Shown: positions 18,179 through 27,074, counted from the stretch's first letter. The stretch is DNA of 64,000 nt from Bradyrhizobium sediminis (GCF_018736085.1 NZ_CP076134.1:1560501-1624500), one strand, 5' to 3'. Notes: a model not told the origin generated them from the letters alone. Numbers and translations are program-made.

Positions 18179-19383
18179 TAGCTGGCTGGTTTCGTTCCAG
18201 CCTTCATGGTGGCGGACATGATCAGCGCCGCCAATCCCGAAAACACCGCGCCGGCCAGGAACGTCGCCGTCGGTCCGAACGCTTGCCAGAGCCAGCCCGC
18301 AAGCACGCTGGCGATCAGCAGCGCCGCTCCGGCGACGAGATTGAAGAGGCCGAAGGCGGTGCCGCGCAGATCTTCAGGCGCGGTATCGGCGACGAGCGCC
18401 GATAGCAGGCCCTGGGATAGTCCCATATGCAGGCCCCAAAAGCCGACGCCGATGAAGACCGCGACAAGTCCCGGAGCGAAGGCCAGCGTCAGATCGGCGA
18501 TGAACAGTGCGCCGAGCCCGCATAGCAGCAATTTCACCCGGCCTGCCCTGTCGGATAGAATGCCGGCCGGCGTTGCCGTCAGGGAATAGACGACATTCAT
18601 CCAAACCAGCACCAGCGGGATCAGCGCCAATGCCAGCCCCTCAGCCTGAGCCTTCAGCACCAGAAAGGCTTCGCTGAACCGCGCCAGCGTGAACACCATG
18701 CCGATCGCAATGACCATCCAGAAGGATGGCGATAGACGCTTGAGGTCCTGCTTGTGGATCGGCCAGCCGCGCTTTGCACTTGCCTTGACGCCGTCCGGCT
18801 CCTGTACGCCGACCACGATCAGGAGCACGGCTAGCGCCGCGGGTACCGCCGCCCACCAGAACACGGCGCGGAAATCGTTGGCATAGAGCGCCATCAGGGC
18901 TACCGCCAGCAGCGGCCCCGTGAATGCCCCGACGGTATCGAGTGCCTGGCGGATGCCGTAGGCGGCCCCGCGGATCGCGGGTGGCGTCACATCCGCGATC
19001 AGCGCATCGCGCGGCGCGCCGCGAATACCCTTGCCGATCCGATCCACGAAGCGCGCCGCCAGAACCTCCCAGGCCGTGCTCGCCAGTGGAAACACCGGCT
19101 TGGTGACGGCTGCCAATCCGTAGCCGATGCCTACCAGCAGCTTGCGCTTGCCGATGCGGTCGGAAAGGGCGCCGGAGAAAAGCTTGGCGATTGATGCGGT
19201 AGCTTCGGCGATGCCCTCGATCAAGCCGACGATCGTCGTGCTGGCGCCGACGGCGGTCACGAGAAAGATGGGCAGCAGGCTGTGGATGAGTTCGGACGAG
19301 ATGTCCATCAGCAGGGAGACAAAACCGAGCGCCCACACGCTGGTAGGCACGTCGCGCCAGGTTTTTCCGGTTTCGGAATTCAT
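18178..19383 (-). CDS. Major facilitator superfamily transporter
   Basis: The 401-residue protein has about 12 hydrophobic helices and two MFS loops (SGALSDRIGKRK after helix 2 and GILSDRAGRVK after helix 8). The motif DRIGKGIRGAPRDALIAD is typical of a bacterial MFS subgroup of unknown substrate. It is the first gene of a two-gene unit with the metallophosphoesterase, sharing the TAATG junction, so carrier and esterase may handle related compounds. Confidence 0.86.
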   Translation of the reverse strand: MNSETGKTWRDVPTSVWALGFVSLLMDISSELIHSLLPIFLVTAVGASTTIVGLIEGIAEATASIAKLFSGALSDRIGKRKLLVGIGYGLAAVTKPVFPLASTAWEVLAARFVDRIGKGIRGAPRDALIADVTPPAIRGAAYGIRQALDTVGAFTGPLLAVALMALYANDFRAVFWWAAVPAALAVLLIVVGVQEPDGVKASAKRGWPIHKQDLKRLSPSFWMVIAIGMVFTLARFSEAFLVLKAQAEGLALALIPLVLVWMNVVYSLTATPAGILSDRAGRVKLLLCGLGALFIADLTLAFAPGLVAVFIGVGFWGLHMGLSQGLLSALVADTAPEDLRGTAFGLFNLVAGAALLIASVLAGWLWQAFGPTATFLAGAVFSGLAALIMSATMKAGTKPAS

Positions 19384-19447
19384 CTGGCAAATCTAGCAGC
19401 CCGTCGGGCACCGGTCTTGCGTTAAGTCAGCCCGTCGATGCCTTTGG

Positions 19448-19690
19448 TTAGCCGAAAGCTTCAGGAAATTGTCCGATACGGAAGATGACCGTGGGCTCGT
19501 CGTCATAGTCGCCCATCTCGGGATCGCCAGTGGATGAGAAGGCCACGACGCCGAGTTTGCTCAACGCCAGTCGTTCCGCCGTCCGGACCGCGCCTGTTGC
19601 CGTCTTGCAGGCTATCGGAGTATCGGCCTTCAGGTTTCCGCCCCTGCCGGCGTTGAAGGACTGGACGAAATAAGTCGTCTCGCGGGCCAT
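19448..19690 (-). CDS. Small conserved hypothetical protein
   Basis: The 80-residue protein is preceded by a strong AGGAGA site. It starts ARETTYFVQSFNAGRGG and has a central helix-like stretch (GAVRTAERLALSKLGVVAFSS) and an acidic loop (DPEMGDYDDEP). There is no signal peptide. It resembles short proteins common in Rhizobiales of unknown role. It sits 52 bp downstream of the GH130 gene on the same strand and could be its last operon member. Confidence 0.7.
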   Translation of the reverse strand: MARETTYFVQSFNAGRGGNLKADTPIACKTATGAVRTAERLALSKLGVVAFSSTGDPEMGDYDDEPTVIFRIGQFPEAFG

Positions 19691-19742
19691 GTGGTCTCCT
19701 TGCGCCCGTAGTCTAAGGCGCGGGCAACGCGCTTGATGGCCA

Positions 19743-21041
19743 TCAACTCTTCATCGCCTGCATCAGCGCCGAAATCCTGATGGTCGCAAAATTGGAAAAG
19801 GTGTCCGACACCGCATACGGCAAGATGATCTGGCCGTTGTGCCGCATCGCCCCGCACGTATAGACGACGTTGGGGACGTATCCTTCGCGCTCGGACGGCT
19901 GGGGCCGCAGTAGCGGCTCGCGCGAACGCGCCAGCACCTTGGAGGGATCGTTCTTGTCGAGCAGCGCCGCGCCGATTGAGTACTTGCGAACCGGGCCGAC
20001 GCCGTGCGTCAGCAGCAGCCAGCCTTCGTCGAGCTCGATCGGCGATCCGCAATTGCCGATTTGAACGAACTCCCAGGGAAATTCCGGTTTCAGAATGGCC
20101 TGGCCGCCGTCCCATGTGTGGAGGTCGTCCGAATAGATCAGATACAGGTTCTCGTTATCCTGTCGCGCGATCATCGCGTATTTGCCGCCGATCTTGCGCG
20201 GAAACAGCGCCATACCCTTGTTCCGTGCTGCCGTGCCTCTTAATGGCACCAGCCGGAACGACATGAAATCGCTGGTTTCGATCAATTCGGAACGGATCGC
20301 CCGTCCGCTATAGGCGGTGTAGGTCGCGTAGTAGGTCTTCCGGCCGTCGTCGCTGAATTCGACGAAGCGCGCGTCCTCGATGCCGTTCGACTGGGAATCG
20401 GTGACCGGAAAAATGACGCGCTCGCTGAGTTCTTCTTCGGGATTGAAAGTCAGCTCGACATGGTCGCCGTTCGGTCCGGATGCGCGGCGGCTAATCCGGG
20501 GGCTCGAGGCGAGCCGCGCCGTAGGGTCGACGGTCAGGCTGCCGTCGGCTGCGATGGTGCCGGCGCGAAACGTCAGCGACGACACATGGCCTTCGCCGAT
20601 GGCGCGGAGACTGAGGATGAAACGCATGCCACCCTTCGGCGCGCCTGACTGGTCGGGATGCGGCACGATGCTGGGATTGAACAAGGCCGAGGCCTCGAAC
20701 GAATATTCGTTGAGGAAATAGGCGCCGATCAGTTGGCACTGGGCTTTGGAAAAACAGCCGTGAGCCGCCAATGCCTGTTCCATCACCGCGGCGCGCGCCT
20801 CGAACGTCTCCAGCAGGTTGCGGTGCCGGCCCTGGAAGTTCTCCAGGACATCGGCGAGCTGGCTGGCGACGGTTTCGGAATCGAGTGCAAGAACCCGGTC
20901 GACGATGTGATTGGCGCGGGTCTTGTCGGTCGGGTTGAGATCGCGGGGTTCGGTCGCCGGCTTGAACGGTCGCACGATCACCCGCGCTGGGTCAGGACGA
21001 AGATAGAGCGCCTGCCGGTTCAGGAAGGTGGGTTGTGACAC
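19743..21041 (-). CDS. GH130-family glycosidase/phosphorylase (mannoside-active family)
   Basis: The 432-residue protein has the five-bladed propeller motifs of GH130, including IEDARFVEF, TYTAYSGRAIRSELIETSDF and FPRKIGGKYAMIARQDNENLY. GH130 enzymes cleave beta-mannosides, mostly by phosphorolysis giving mannose 1-phosphate. The start is a GTG at 21041 with GAGGAC upstream, inside the 3' end of the glycosyltransferase gene (50-bp overlap). No signal peptide is seen, so it acts in the cytosol. Operon partners are a glycosyltransferase and a phosphomannose isomerase, which supports a mannose-based substrate. Phosphorylase or hydrolase cannot be settled here. Confidence 0.85.
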   Translation of the reverse strand: MSQPTFLNRQALYLRPDPARVIVRPFKPATEPRDLNPTDKTRANHIVDRVLALDSETVASQLADVLENFQGRHRNLLETFEARAAVMEQALAAHGCFSKAQCQLIGAYFLNEYSFEASALFNPSIVPHPDQSGAPKGGMRFILSLRAIGEGHVSSLTFRAGTIAADGSLTVDPTARLASSPRISRRASGPNGDHVELTFNPEEELSERVIFPVTDSQSNGIEDARFVEFSDDGRKTYYATYTAYSGRAIRSELIETSDFMSFRLVPLRGTAARNKGMALFPRKIGGKYAMIARQDNENLYLIYSDDLHTWDGGQAILKPEFPWEFVQIGNCGSPIELDEGWLLLTHGVGPVRKYSIGAALLDKNDPSKVLARSREPLLRPQPSEREGYVPNVVYTCGAMRHNGQIILPYAVSDTFSNFATIRISALMQAMKS

Positions 21042-23364
21042 GATGTCCTCGGCTCGCTGGAAGGGGAGATGAAATTCGGGCGCCGACGGCGCGAAGTGCC
21101 GCGGGCCTTACCTGGCCGTCGTCGACCCGTGCAAGCTGACGAATCTCCGCAAGACCAAGCAGGTAGCACACAACCGACTCGCCGCCGCGATTTTCGTTGG
21201 CACGGTCGGGATGCAATCCGTCGCGGCAACTGCCGGTCTCGGGATCGGCCAGCGCGACGGAGAGGTCGTTGCTGCCGAGAAACCACGCGAAGACCCGCCT
21301 CGCCACGGCTTTCCATCCGGGATCGCCATCGGCGCGCCATGCAGCGACACAGGCTGAGATCGTTGCTGCGGCTTCCACCGGCTGCTGGTCGAAGGCGCTG
21401 GGCTGCTGCCGCTGTTCCCCGAATCCGGCTGTGCCGACGGGGCGGAAATGACCGGCTGGCGCCGTTTGCTGGGTCATCAGCCAGCGCAGCGTTCTCAAAC
21501 CGGCCTCGACATAGGCGGGCGTTTGCGTCGCCATGCCCGTCATCATCAGGGCCTGCGGCAGGCGCGCGTTGTCGTAGGCCAGACCTTCTTCGAACCACAC
21601 CCAGTCCGGTGTCTCGACCGACGCGAGAAGCCTCATCAGCCTGTCCGCAAGTACCGGCCGGACGTCCCGGGCGTGCAGATCATCGGGAGAAGCCGCACAA
21701 TAGGCATCCAGACCCAGCAGCGTGAATGCCCACGCGCGGGGAGAGCCAAACGCTTGCGCGCTCGAAAGTGCTTCCGCGAACAAGGATGCGGCCCAGCGGC
21801 GTCGCGATGGACTGGCGTCGCTGCGAGCGCACTCGCCCAAAGCCCAGAGCGTGCGCGCGTGACTATCCTCCGAGCCGCTGGGTTCAAGCCAGGTCCGGCT
21901 GAAGCCCATGAAGTTGCGAAACCGCCTGGTGTCGGGATTCCACGCATGCTGCACAAAGGCGGCAAAGCGGGTCGTTAGAATCTCCGACAAGCGCTGTTCG
22001 TCTCGATTATTCAGGGCGCACGCCAACAGCAGCGCACGAGCGTTGTCATCGACGCAATAGCCGTGCGAGCGATCGGGTACAGAATGCACTGCGTGCTGAA
22101 ACAGGCCAGTATCGTCGCACATCGACAGAAAATGATCGATTCGCATCGCGGGCAGGGCGGGGCCCTGTGGCCCGGGCACCGCCTTCCTCTCGGGGAGGGC
22201 AAGGGCCTGGAGCCAATGACCCTGTCGCGCATTCTCGAAGGCAGACAGGTAGCGTTCGGCGGTGCGTTGCCATGTCATCGATCGGCTGACCGCATAGGCG
22301 CGCTTGCATATCGCCTGGCGGCGAGAGTCGTCGGTGAGCAATTCCGCGATTTCACGGCCGGTCGCTACCGCGTCGCCAAAAGGAACCAGAACGCCGCGTC
22401 CGTCAGCCAGCAGCTCATGCGCGTGCCAGTACGGCGTCGAGACGACCGGCTTCCCAAGTCCGTAGCTGTAGGCCAACGTGCCTGATGTCATCTGCGCCTC
22501 ATTGAGATAGGGCGTGACATAGACGTCGCACATCGAGATGAATTCGAGCAGCGTCGGCTGATCGACGAACTGATCGAGGAACACCACGTGGTCTTCGACG
22601 CCAAGCTCACATGCGCGCGCGAGCAGGCTTTCGCGATAGGCTTCGCCCTGGTCTCTGACCAGATTGGGGTGCGTTGCGCCGAGCACCACATACACTGCGT
22701 CGGGGCGGCGCTTCAGGATCGACGGCATGGCGTCGATCATGACTTCGATCCCCTTGTTGGGCGACAACAGGCCGAACGTCAGAACCACCGACCGTCCGCT
22801 AAATCCGAGCCGGGCCTTGGCCGCATCGGGACCGACGAACGCAACGTCGGGAATGCCGTGGGCAATGACCTCGATCTTGTCTTCGGGGACCTGATAGACG
22901 CTGCGCAGCAATTCGCGGCCCTTGTTGGCCATCACCACGATCTTCGACGAGCCTTTGACGATTTGCTCCATCACGGCGCGTTGCGCGGCCGTCGGCTTGG
23001 CCAGTACGGTATGGAGCGTCGTCACTACCGGCATGGTCAGGCGCGACAGCAGCATGAGGATGTGAGCCCCGGCCTCGCCGCCGAAAATCCCGAACTCGTG
23101 CTGCAGGCAAACCGCGTCGAACCGGCCGGCGTTGAGGAAGTCTGCGGCGCACACATATTCCTCGACATTGCCGTCCTTGATCTGCAAGGCGACCGAAGCG
23201 GGATAATCATAGGTCTGGCCGTGGTCGGTCATCGCCACGATGCCGGTCTCGAGATCCGGACGAGACGTTGACACCGCCTGCTGCAGGTCGGTTGTGAAGG
23301 TGGCGATCCCGCAACGGCGGGGAAGCGAATTGCCGATGAAGGCGATACGGCGGAGCGGCGTCAT
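20992..23364 (-). CDS. Two-domain GT4-type glycosyltransferase with C-terminal helical (alpha/alpha-toroid-like) domain
   Basis: Residues 1-385 are a GT-B glycosyltransferase of the GT4 type: SLPRRCGIATFT at the start, LQHEFGIFGG, GLLSPNKGIEVMI and the donor-binding segment NEAQMTSGTLAYSYGLGKPV. Residues about 405-750 form a second domain rich in Trp, Ala and helix-like repeats (SHGYCVDDNARALLLA, DSHARTLWALG), resembling the alpha/alpha barrels of glycoside-processing enzymes. The fusion is 790 residues. The ATG overlaps the stop of the isomerase gene by 4 bp and the 3' end overlaps the GH130 start by 50 bp. The last about 45 residues are low complexity, so a late frameshift lengthening the tail is possible. 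Sugar specificity is inferred (mannose) from the neighbours. Confidence 0.85.
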   Translation of the reverse strand: MTPLRRIAFIGNSLPRRCGIATFTTDLQQAVSTSRPDLETGIVAMTDHGQTYDYPASVALQIKDGNVEEYVCAADFLNAGRFDAVCLQHEFGIFGGEAGAHILMLLSRLTMPVVTTLHTVLAKPTAAQRAVMEQIVKGSSKIVVMANKGRELLRSVYQVPEDKIEVIAHGIPDVAFVGPDAAKARLGFSGRSVVLTFGLLSPNKGIEVMIDAMPSILKRRPDAVYVVLGATHPNLVRDQGEAYRESLLARACELGVEDHVVFLDQFVDQPTLLEFISMCDVYVTPYLNEAQMTSGTLAYSYGLGKPVVSTPYWHAHELLADGRGVLVPFGDAVATGREIAELLTDDSRRQAICKRAYAVSRSMTWQRTAERYLSAFENARQGHWLQALALPERKAVPGPQGPALPAMRIDHFLSMCDDTGLFQHAVHSVPDRSHGYCVDDNARALLLACALNNRDEQRLSEILTTRFAAFVQHAWNPDTRRFRNFMGFSRTWLEPSGSEDSHARTLWALGECARSDASPSRRRWAASLFAEALSSAQAFGSPRAWAFTLLGLDAYCAASPDDLHARDVRPVLADRLMRLLASVETPDWVWFEEGLAYDNARLPQALMMTGMATQTPAYVEAGLRTLRWLMTQQTAPAGHFRPVGTAGFGEQRQQPSAFDQQPVEAAATISACVAAWRADGDPGWKAVARRVFAWFLGSNDLSVALADPETGSCRDGLHPDRANENRGGESVVCYLLGLAEIRQLARVDDGQVRPAALRAVGARISSPLPASRGHRVTTHLPEPAGALSSS

Positions 23365-24299
23365 GTCTGGGCCTCGACAATCTCTTTCGGCTTCGGCAAC
23401 GAGCGCAGGGTGGACGTGTCGGCAGATGAAGTCATTTGCTCTCCGGATTCCTGCAGCAACGACATGATCGGATCCGGTCCGGGATAAGCGATCAGAGCGC
23501 TCATCCCGTCGGCCCCGGCTTCAATGCCGGCACGATCGCCTTCGACAAACATTGCATCGCCGACCGACGTGCTTGCCATGTCGATCCGCGCATCCCCTTC
23601 GATCACGAGAACCCAGGTTTCCCGGTCGGCGTTGAGTATCCAATTCGAATTCGCCGGAAGATCAATCCGCTCAATGACGAAATGCGGGATGGCGGCAAGG
23701 GCCGTTCGAGCAGCGGTGAGGCGGCGCGGACCGGATTGGGCTTGAAGTGGCCCGGCGCAGGAAGCGGCAACCGCGTTGTCTTCGTGCAACTCGCGCGGCC
23801 GGCCATAATCAAACAGGCGAAACGTCGCGTCGCTGTGCTGCTGAATCTCGGCGAGCACGATACCCGCGCCGATGGCGTGGATCGTACCGGCCGGAACGAC
23901 GATGATGTCGCCTTTCGTGGTCGAACGCCAGTCAACGAGCCCGGCAATCGAGCCATCCCTGATCGCTGCGCGCAATTCCTGTGGTGTGAGATTTCGTTTC
24001 AGTCCGACGGCAACCTGCGCGCCCGGCTTTGCCGAGAGGATATACCAAGCCTCGGTCTTGCCGTTCGGCAGTCCGATTGAGTGTGCGAATGCGTCGTCGG
24101 GATGAACCTGGATCGACAGCGGCTCGCTGGTGAACAGCAATTTGAGCAGCAGGGCGGCGGGTGGCGCAGTCTTGTCGGCACGCTGAAACAACAGCTCTCC
24201 GACGGCGTCACCTGAACCGTCGGTCAGGCTCCAGGGATGGAGATCGTTGACCCCCCAGGGCTTGTGCACGACCTGCACCGCGGCATGTTCGATAGGCAT
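23361..24299 (-). CDS. manA: Mannose-6-phosphate isomerase, class I
   Basis: The 312-residue enzyme interconverts fructose 6-phosphate and mannose 6-phosphate. Zinc ligands of a type I isomerase are visible: Q64 and H66 in SIQVHPDD, E83 in GKTEAWYIL and H141 in PAGTIHAIG, followed by LAEIQQHSDATFRLFDYGR. It is the first gene of a three-gene overlapping unit with the glycosyltransferase and GH130 enzyme. Its length matches the short Bacillus-type isomerase more than the E. coli one. Whether it serves general mannose supply or only this operon is unknown, because other isomerase genes may exist elsewhere. Confidence 0.9.
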   Translation of the reverse strand: MPIEHAAVQVVHKPWGVNDLHPWSLTDGSGDAVGELLFQRADKTAPPAALLLKLLFTSEPLSIQVHPDDAFAHSIGLPNGKTEAWYILSAKPGAQVAVGLKRNLTPQELRAAIRDGSIAGLVDWRSTTKGDIIVVPAGTIHAIGAGIVLAEIQQHSDATFRLFDYGRPRELHEDNAVAASCAGPLQAQSGPRRLTAARTALAAIPHFVIERIDLPANSNWILNADRETWVLVIEGDARIDMASTSVGDAMFVEGDRAGIEAGADGMSALIAYPGPDPIMSLLQESGEQMTSSADTSTLRSLPKPKEIVEAQT

Positions 24300-24588
24300 G
24301 GGTTGTCCTGACCGGGAACGCGCATATCGATGCGATATGCCGTTGGTCGATCCGTCATTAAGATTTAGCTAATGCGTCGCGCTTCGGGACATGGGCTGTT
24401 GCAGCGATCCGATGCGCTATTTGATAAGATGGCTACTCTGGCCCCCAATAGCAACTGCGCGCGTTCCCAAAAGTCTGTTAAATCACGGCGCATGTCCTGG
24501 GACACTTCGCGTAGCCTGACCTGAGTTCGCTGGTCGCTCAGTCTCCAGCGGGGTTTAATTCCCCCTCGGGCATCCCCACATAGCAATC
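24300..24588. other. Intergenic region upstream of the mannose operon
   Basis: This 289-bp gap is less GC-rich than the genes around it and should hold the promoter of the leftward isomerase-glycosyltransferase-GH130 operon. A 73-codon leftward frame crosses it, but it lacks recognisable features, so I do not call it. I see no clear operator. Confidence 0.4.
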
Positions 24589-24738
24589 ATGGCTCACTGG
24601 CAAGCATCTATCACGCGGGCGCCGCCGAAGACGAAGGCTGAGCTGCGCCAGATGCTGACCGAGGCCGTCCGCAACACGCAGCCCAACGCGGACCACGGGG
24701 CGAAGCACCCGCCGAAGGTCAAGAAAGATCGCAGCTAG
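24589..24738 (+). CDS. Small basic protein (49 residues)
   Basis: An ATG at 24589 opens a 49-residue frame starting MAHWQASITRAPPKTKAELRQ and ending in a Lys/Arg/His-rich tail. The predicted helix KAELRQMLTEAVRNTQP and strongly basic end would suit a nucleic-acid-binding or partner-binding micro-protein. I see no clear ribosome site, so the call rests on composition and on my impression that similar short proteins occur in Bradyrhizobium. Confidence 0.45.
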   Translation: MAHWQASITRAPPKTKAELRQMLTEAVRNTQPNADHGAKHPPKVKKDRS

Positions 24739-24906
24739 GGCGGCCTGCGTCGATTAGATCTGCTGGATCATCAGATAGATAACCCCCACCGCCGGAATCT
24801 TCGCGCGTCCACGGCCGAAGAATGACATTCGCTGGTCGGCTCCTGGAACCATTGTCGCGCGAGCCTATTGGCTTCCCGACACAATCACTCACTTTGGAGA
24901 TATGCT

Positions 24907-25227
24907 ATGAACAGTCTCGCGATCACTCTGGCAGTCGGGGCAAGTGCGCTTTTCATGACTGCGGCTTCCGCTGCACCGCTTTCCGCCGACGTATCAGTCT
25001 CACCGGGGAGCAATATTCAAAACGTTCGCATGGTCTGTAATGAAAACGGCCGTTGCTGGCGCGAACGCGGTGAACGCCGTGTCATCATCCGTGAGTCCGG
25101 TGATGCGTACGGATACGCTCCTCGTCGGCGTCATATCGAGCGCCGGGGGTACGACGACGAACGAGGCGGAAGTATTGGTTTCCGAGCGCCGGGTGTGAGC
25201 GTTGGTATCGGCACCGGCCGCTACTGA
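24907..25227 (+). CDS. Small secreted protein
   Basis: The ATG at 24907 has GGAG upstream and gives 106 residues; a longer in-frame start at 24868 would put 13 residues ahead of the signal peptide. Residues 1-23 are a classic signal peptide ending ASAA. The mature part has a Cys pair in MVCNENGRCWRERG that may form a disulfide, then an Arg/Tyr-rich region and a Gly-rich end (VSVGIGTGRY). It resembles small periplasmic proteins of Rhizobiales with no known role. Confidence 0.72.
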   Translation: MNSLAITLAVGASALFMTAASAAPLSADVSVSPGSNIQNVRMVCNENGRCWRERGERRVIIRESGDAYGYAPRRRHIERRGYDDERGGSIGFRAPGVSVGIGTGRY

Positions 25228-25546
25228 GTTGGAAAGAGAACCCGGAGAACCTCTCCGGGTCCTCCGATTCCTACAGACAGTGCGGCTGGAGTGGCGATGG
25301 CAATGTGTTCCGCGTGCTGCGATCGAACCCCGATGGGGTGGCTCAATCTGACAATGGAACTTTGAAGCCTCGAAAACATTCGCTCCTGGTCGCGATAACG
25401 CGGCTTCAAGGAGAAGCTCAAATGAACATTTCTTGCTGATAGCCGTCGGCGTAGTCGCGACCATGCCGGCGCTATCGGCTGCTGCAATACTGTGCTACAG
25501 GGCACACGCTGATGACTGCTTCACTCACGTACGAAATACCCGCTTA
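25228..25546 (+). other. Gap with a possible decayed secreted-protein gene
   Basis: A good ribosome site (AAGGAG) and ATG at 25422 give only five codons before a stop. In another frame the next bases read LLIAVGVVATMPALSAAA, which looks like a signal peptide. A single indel would join the two, so this may be the broken start of a small secreted protein. Downstream of that stretch nothing is recognisable before the response regulator. Confidence 0.3.
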
Positions 25547-25549
25547 ATG

Positions 25550-25933
25550 ATGGTTCCGGATCATCCCGCTCCCGCCGCAGTCGTTCTCGTCGTTGAAGAT
25601 GAGATGCTGCTGCGGATGCGCGCGGTCGATATGGTGGAAGACGCCGGCTATACCTCGGTTCAGGCTGTGGATGCTGACGAAGCCGTCACAATCCTCGAGT
25701 CCAGGTCCGACATCGCTTTGCTGTTCACCGACATCCAGATGCCCGGCAGTATGGACGGTTTGAAGCTTGCGCACGCGGTGCATGAACGATGGCCGCCGAT
25801 CAAGATCATCCTGGTATCCGGGCAGTTGAAGCTGGCAGACATCGAAATTCCAGCCAATAGCCGGTTTTTCGGCAAACCGCTCGAGGCCAATATCATGATT
25901 GCCCAAATGCAGAGCATGATCGGTCACTTCTGA
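25550..25933 (+). CDS. Single-domain response regulator (receiver only)
   Basis: From the ATG at 25550 (25547 is also possible) the 127-residue protein is one receiver domain. The acidic pair is E16-D17, the phosphoacceptor Asp is at about 61 (FTDIQMPGSMDG), the switch Ser at about 90 (LVSG) and the conserved Lys at about 109 (GKP). There is no output domain. A histidine kinase of the HWE type begins 100 bp downstream on the same strand, so the two probably form a pair or part of a branched relay such as the alphaproteobacterial general stress response. Confidence 0.85.
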   Translation: MVPDHPAPAAVVLVVEDEMLLRMRAVDMVEDAGYTSVQAVDADEAVTILESRSDIALLFTDIQMPGSMDGLKLAHAVHERWPPIKIILVSGQLKLADIEIPANSRFFGKPLEANIMIAQMQSMIGHF

Positions 25934-26032
25934 CATCTGCATTACCGGGCGGAAACGGCGATAATCACCCTATTGTGCAGCAATTGCGACACAATTGATC
26001 TGACCGAGATACGACAGATGATGATACATTGA

Positions 26033-26821
26033 ATGATGTTTGAAATCGATGATCACCTGGATAAGCGCCATTCGGACGGGGTAGTACCCCCACCGGAGTT
26101 TCTGGCAGCGGAGAACGTCAGCCTTCGGCTGCTGCTGGCGCAAGCCGAAATCGATGCTCAGGAATTGCTCGCTCAGGCCGGTATTGACGCCAAGGAGCGC
26201 GAGGCAGCTGACAAACTTCAGAAGCTGATCCTGGAAGAGCTTCACCACCGCATCAAGAATACCTTGGCGACGGTCAGCGCCATTGCCTCGCAGAGCCTGC
26301 GCAACGTGCCGGGCGCCGAACACGCGCAGCACGCTATCGAAGGCAGGCTGCTGGCTCTGGGGCGGGCTCACGACCTTCTCTTGCAGGCAAGATGGACCAG
26401 TGCCGATCTCGGGAAGATCGTTCGCGGCGCCACCGAAGCTTTCGACAATCCCGATATGCCGAAATTCACGATTGCGGGACCTGATGTCCGGATGACGTCG
26501 GGAGCCGTGATCGCGATTGCGATGACCCTCAACGAACTCTGCACCAACACCACGAAGTTCGGCGCATTGTCGGTGCCTGCCGGCCGCGTCGACATTGCCT
26601 GGACGCTTGATCCCAGGATGCAGCGTCTGCATCTGATATGGACTGAGAAGAACGGTCCCGCGGTTCGGGCTCCGGATAACCGCAGTTTCGGCACACGATT
26701 GGTCGAGACGCTCGGCAAGCAACTCAAGGGCGATGTGCGTTTGACCTATGAGCCCAGCGGCTTCGTGTACGCCTTCGACGTGCCCCTGGCATCTCTAACG
26801 GCAATATCACCTGGAGCGTAG
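26033..26821 (+). CDS. HWE-family sensor histidine kinase without an evident sensor domain
   Basis: This is a 262-residue soluble kinase. A short N-terminal coiled-coil-like stretch (about residues 25-68) precedes the phosphoacceptor box ELHHRIKNTLATVSAIASQ (His at about 72). The N box reads NELCTNTTKFGA, and the HWE-specific Trp-x-Glu appears as LIWTEKNGP before FGTRLVETLG. There is no PAS, GAF or membrane segment, so the signal must enter through the N-terminal helix or a partner. No strong ribosome site precedes the start. Pairing with the upstream single receiver is inferred from adjacency. Confidence 0.85.
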   Translation: MMFEIDDHLDKRHSDGVVPPPEFLAAENVSLRLLLAQAEIDAQELLAQAGIDAKEREAADKLQKLILEELHHRIKNTLATVSAIASQSLRNVPGAEHAQHAIEGRLLALGRAHDLLLQARWTSADLGKIVRGATEAFDNPDMPKFTIAGPDVRMTSGAVIAIAMTLNELCTNTTKFGALSVPAGRVDIAWTLDPRMQRLHLIWTEKNGPAVRAPDNRSFGTRLVETLGKQLKGDVRLTYEPSGFVYAFDVPLASLTAISPGA

Positions 26822-26930
26822 CGTGCTGCCACCGCGACCGCCGAAGCCGATCCGATGAAATCGGACCGGCTCGTCGGCTATGACCTGAAGTCACCAACCT
26901 GAACGGACGACCCCCTGAGAGGAGGACGTT

Positions 26931-27074
26931 ATGGAAGAATTCATACACCGCGAAAACCTGATCATCTTCAAACGGCAGCTTACTGGAGCCAAAAACGATG
27001 CCCGTCGGCAGGTGCTCTTGAAGCTGCTGGCCGAGGAAGAAGCAAGGGAAATGCCGGCGAAAGCGGCGAAGTAG
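26931..27074 (+). CDS. Small charged protein, paralogue of the one at 285-443
   Basis: A 47-residue frame with a strong GAGAGGAGG site. It starts MEEFIHRENLIIFKRQL and has the same ARRQ-LLKLLAEE core as the protein at 285-443, followed by an alanine/lysine tail. The shared core in two distant loci, each with a ribosome site, supports a real micro-protein family. It lies downstream of the kinase on the same strand. Function unknown; the core is likely one amphipathic helix. Confidence 0.68.
   Translation: MEEFIHRENLIIFKRQLTGAKNDARRQVLLKLLAEEEAREMPAKAAK

Noticed and set aside
24365..24586. 73-codon frame on the - strand upstream of manA
   Set aside because: No ribosome site, domain or paralogue seen; kept as intergenic.
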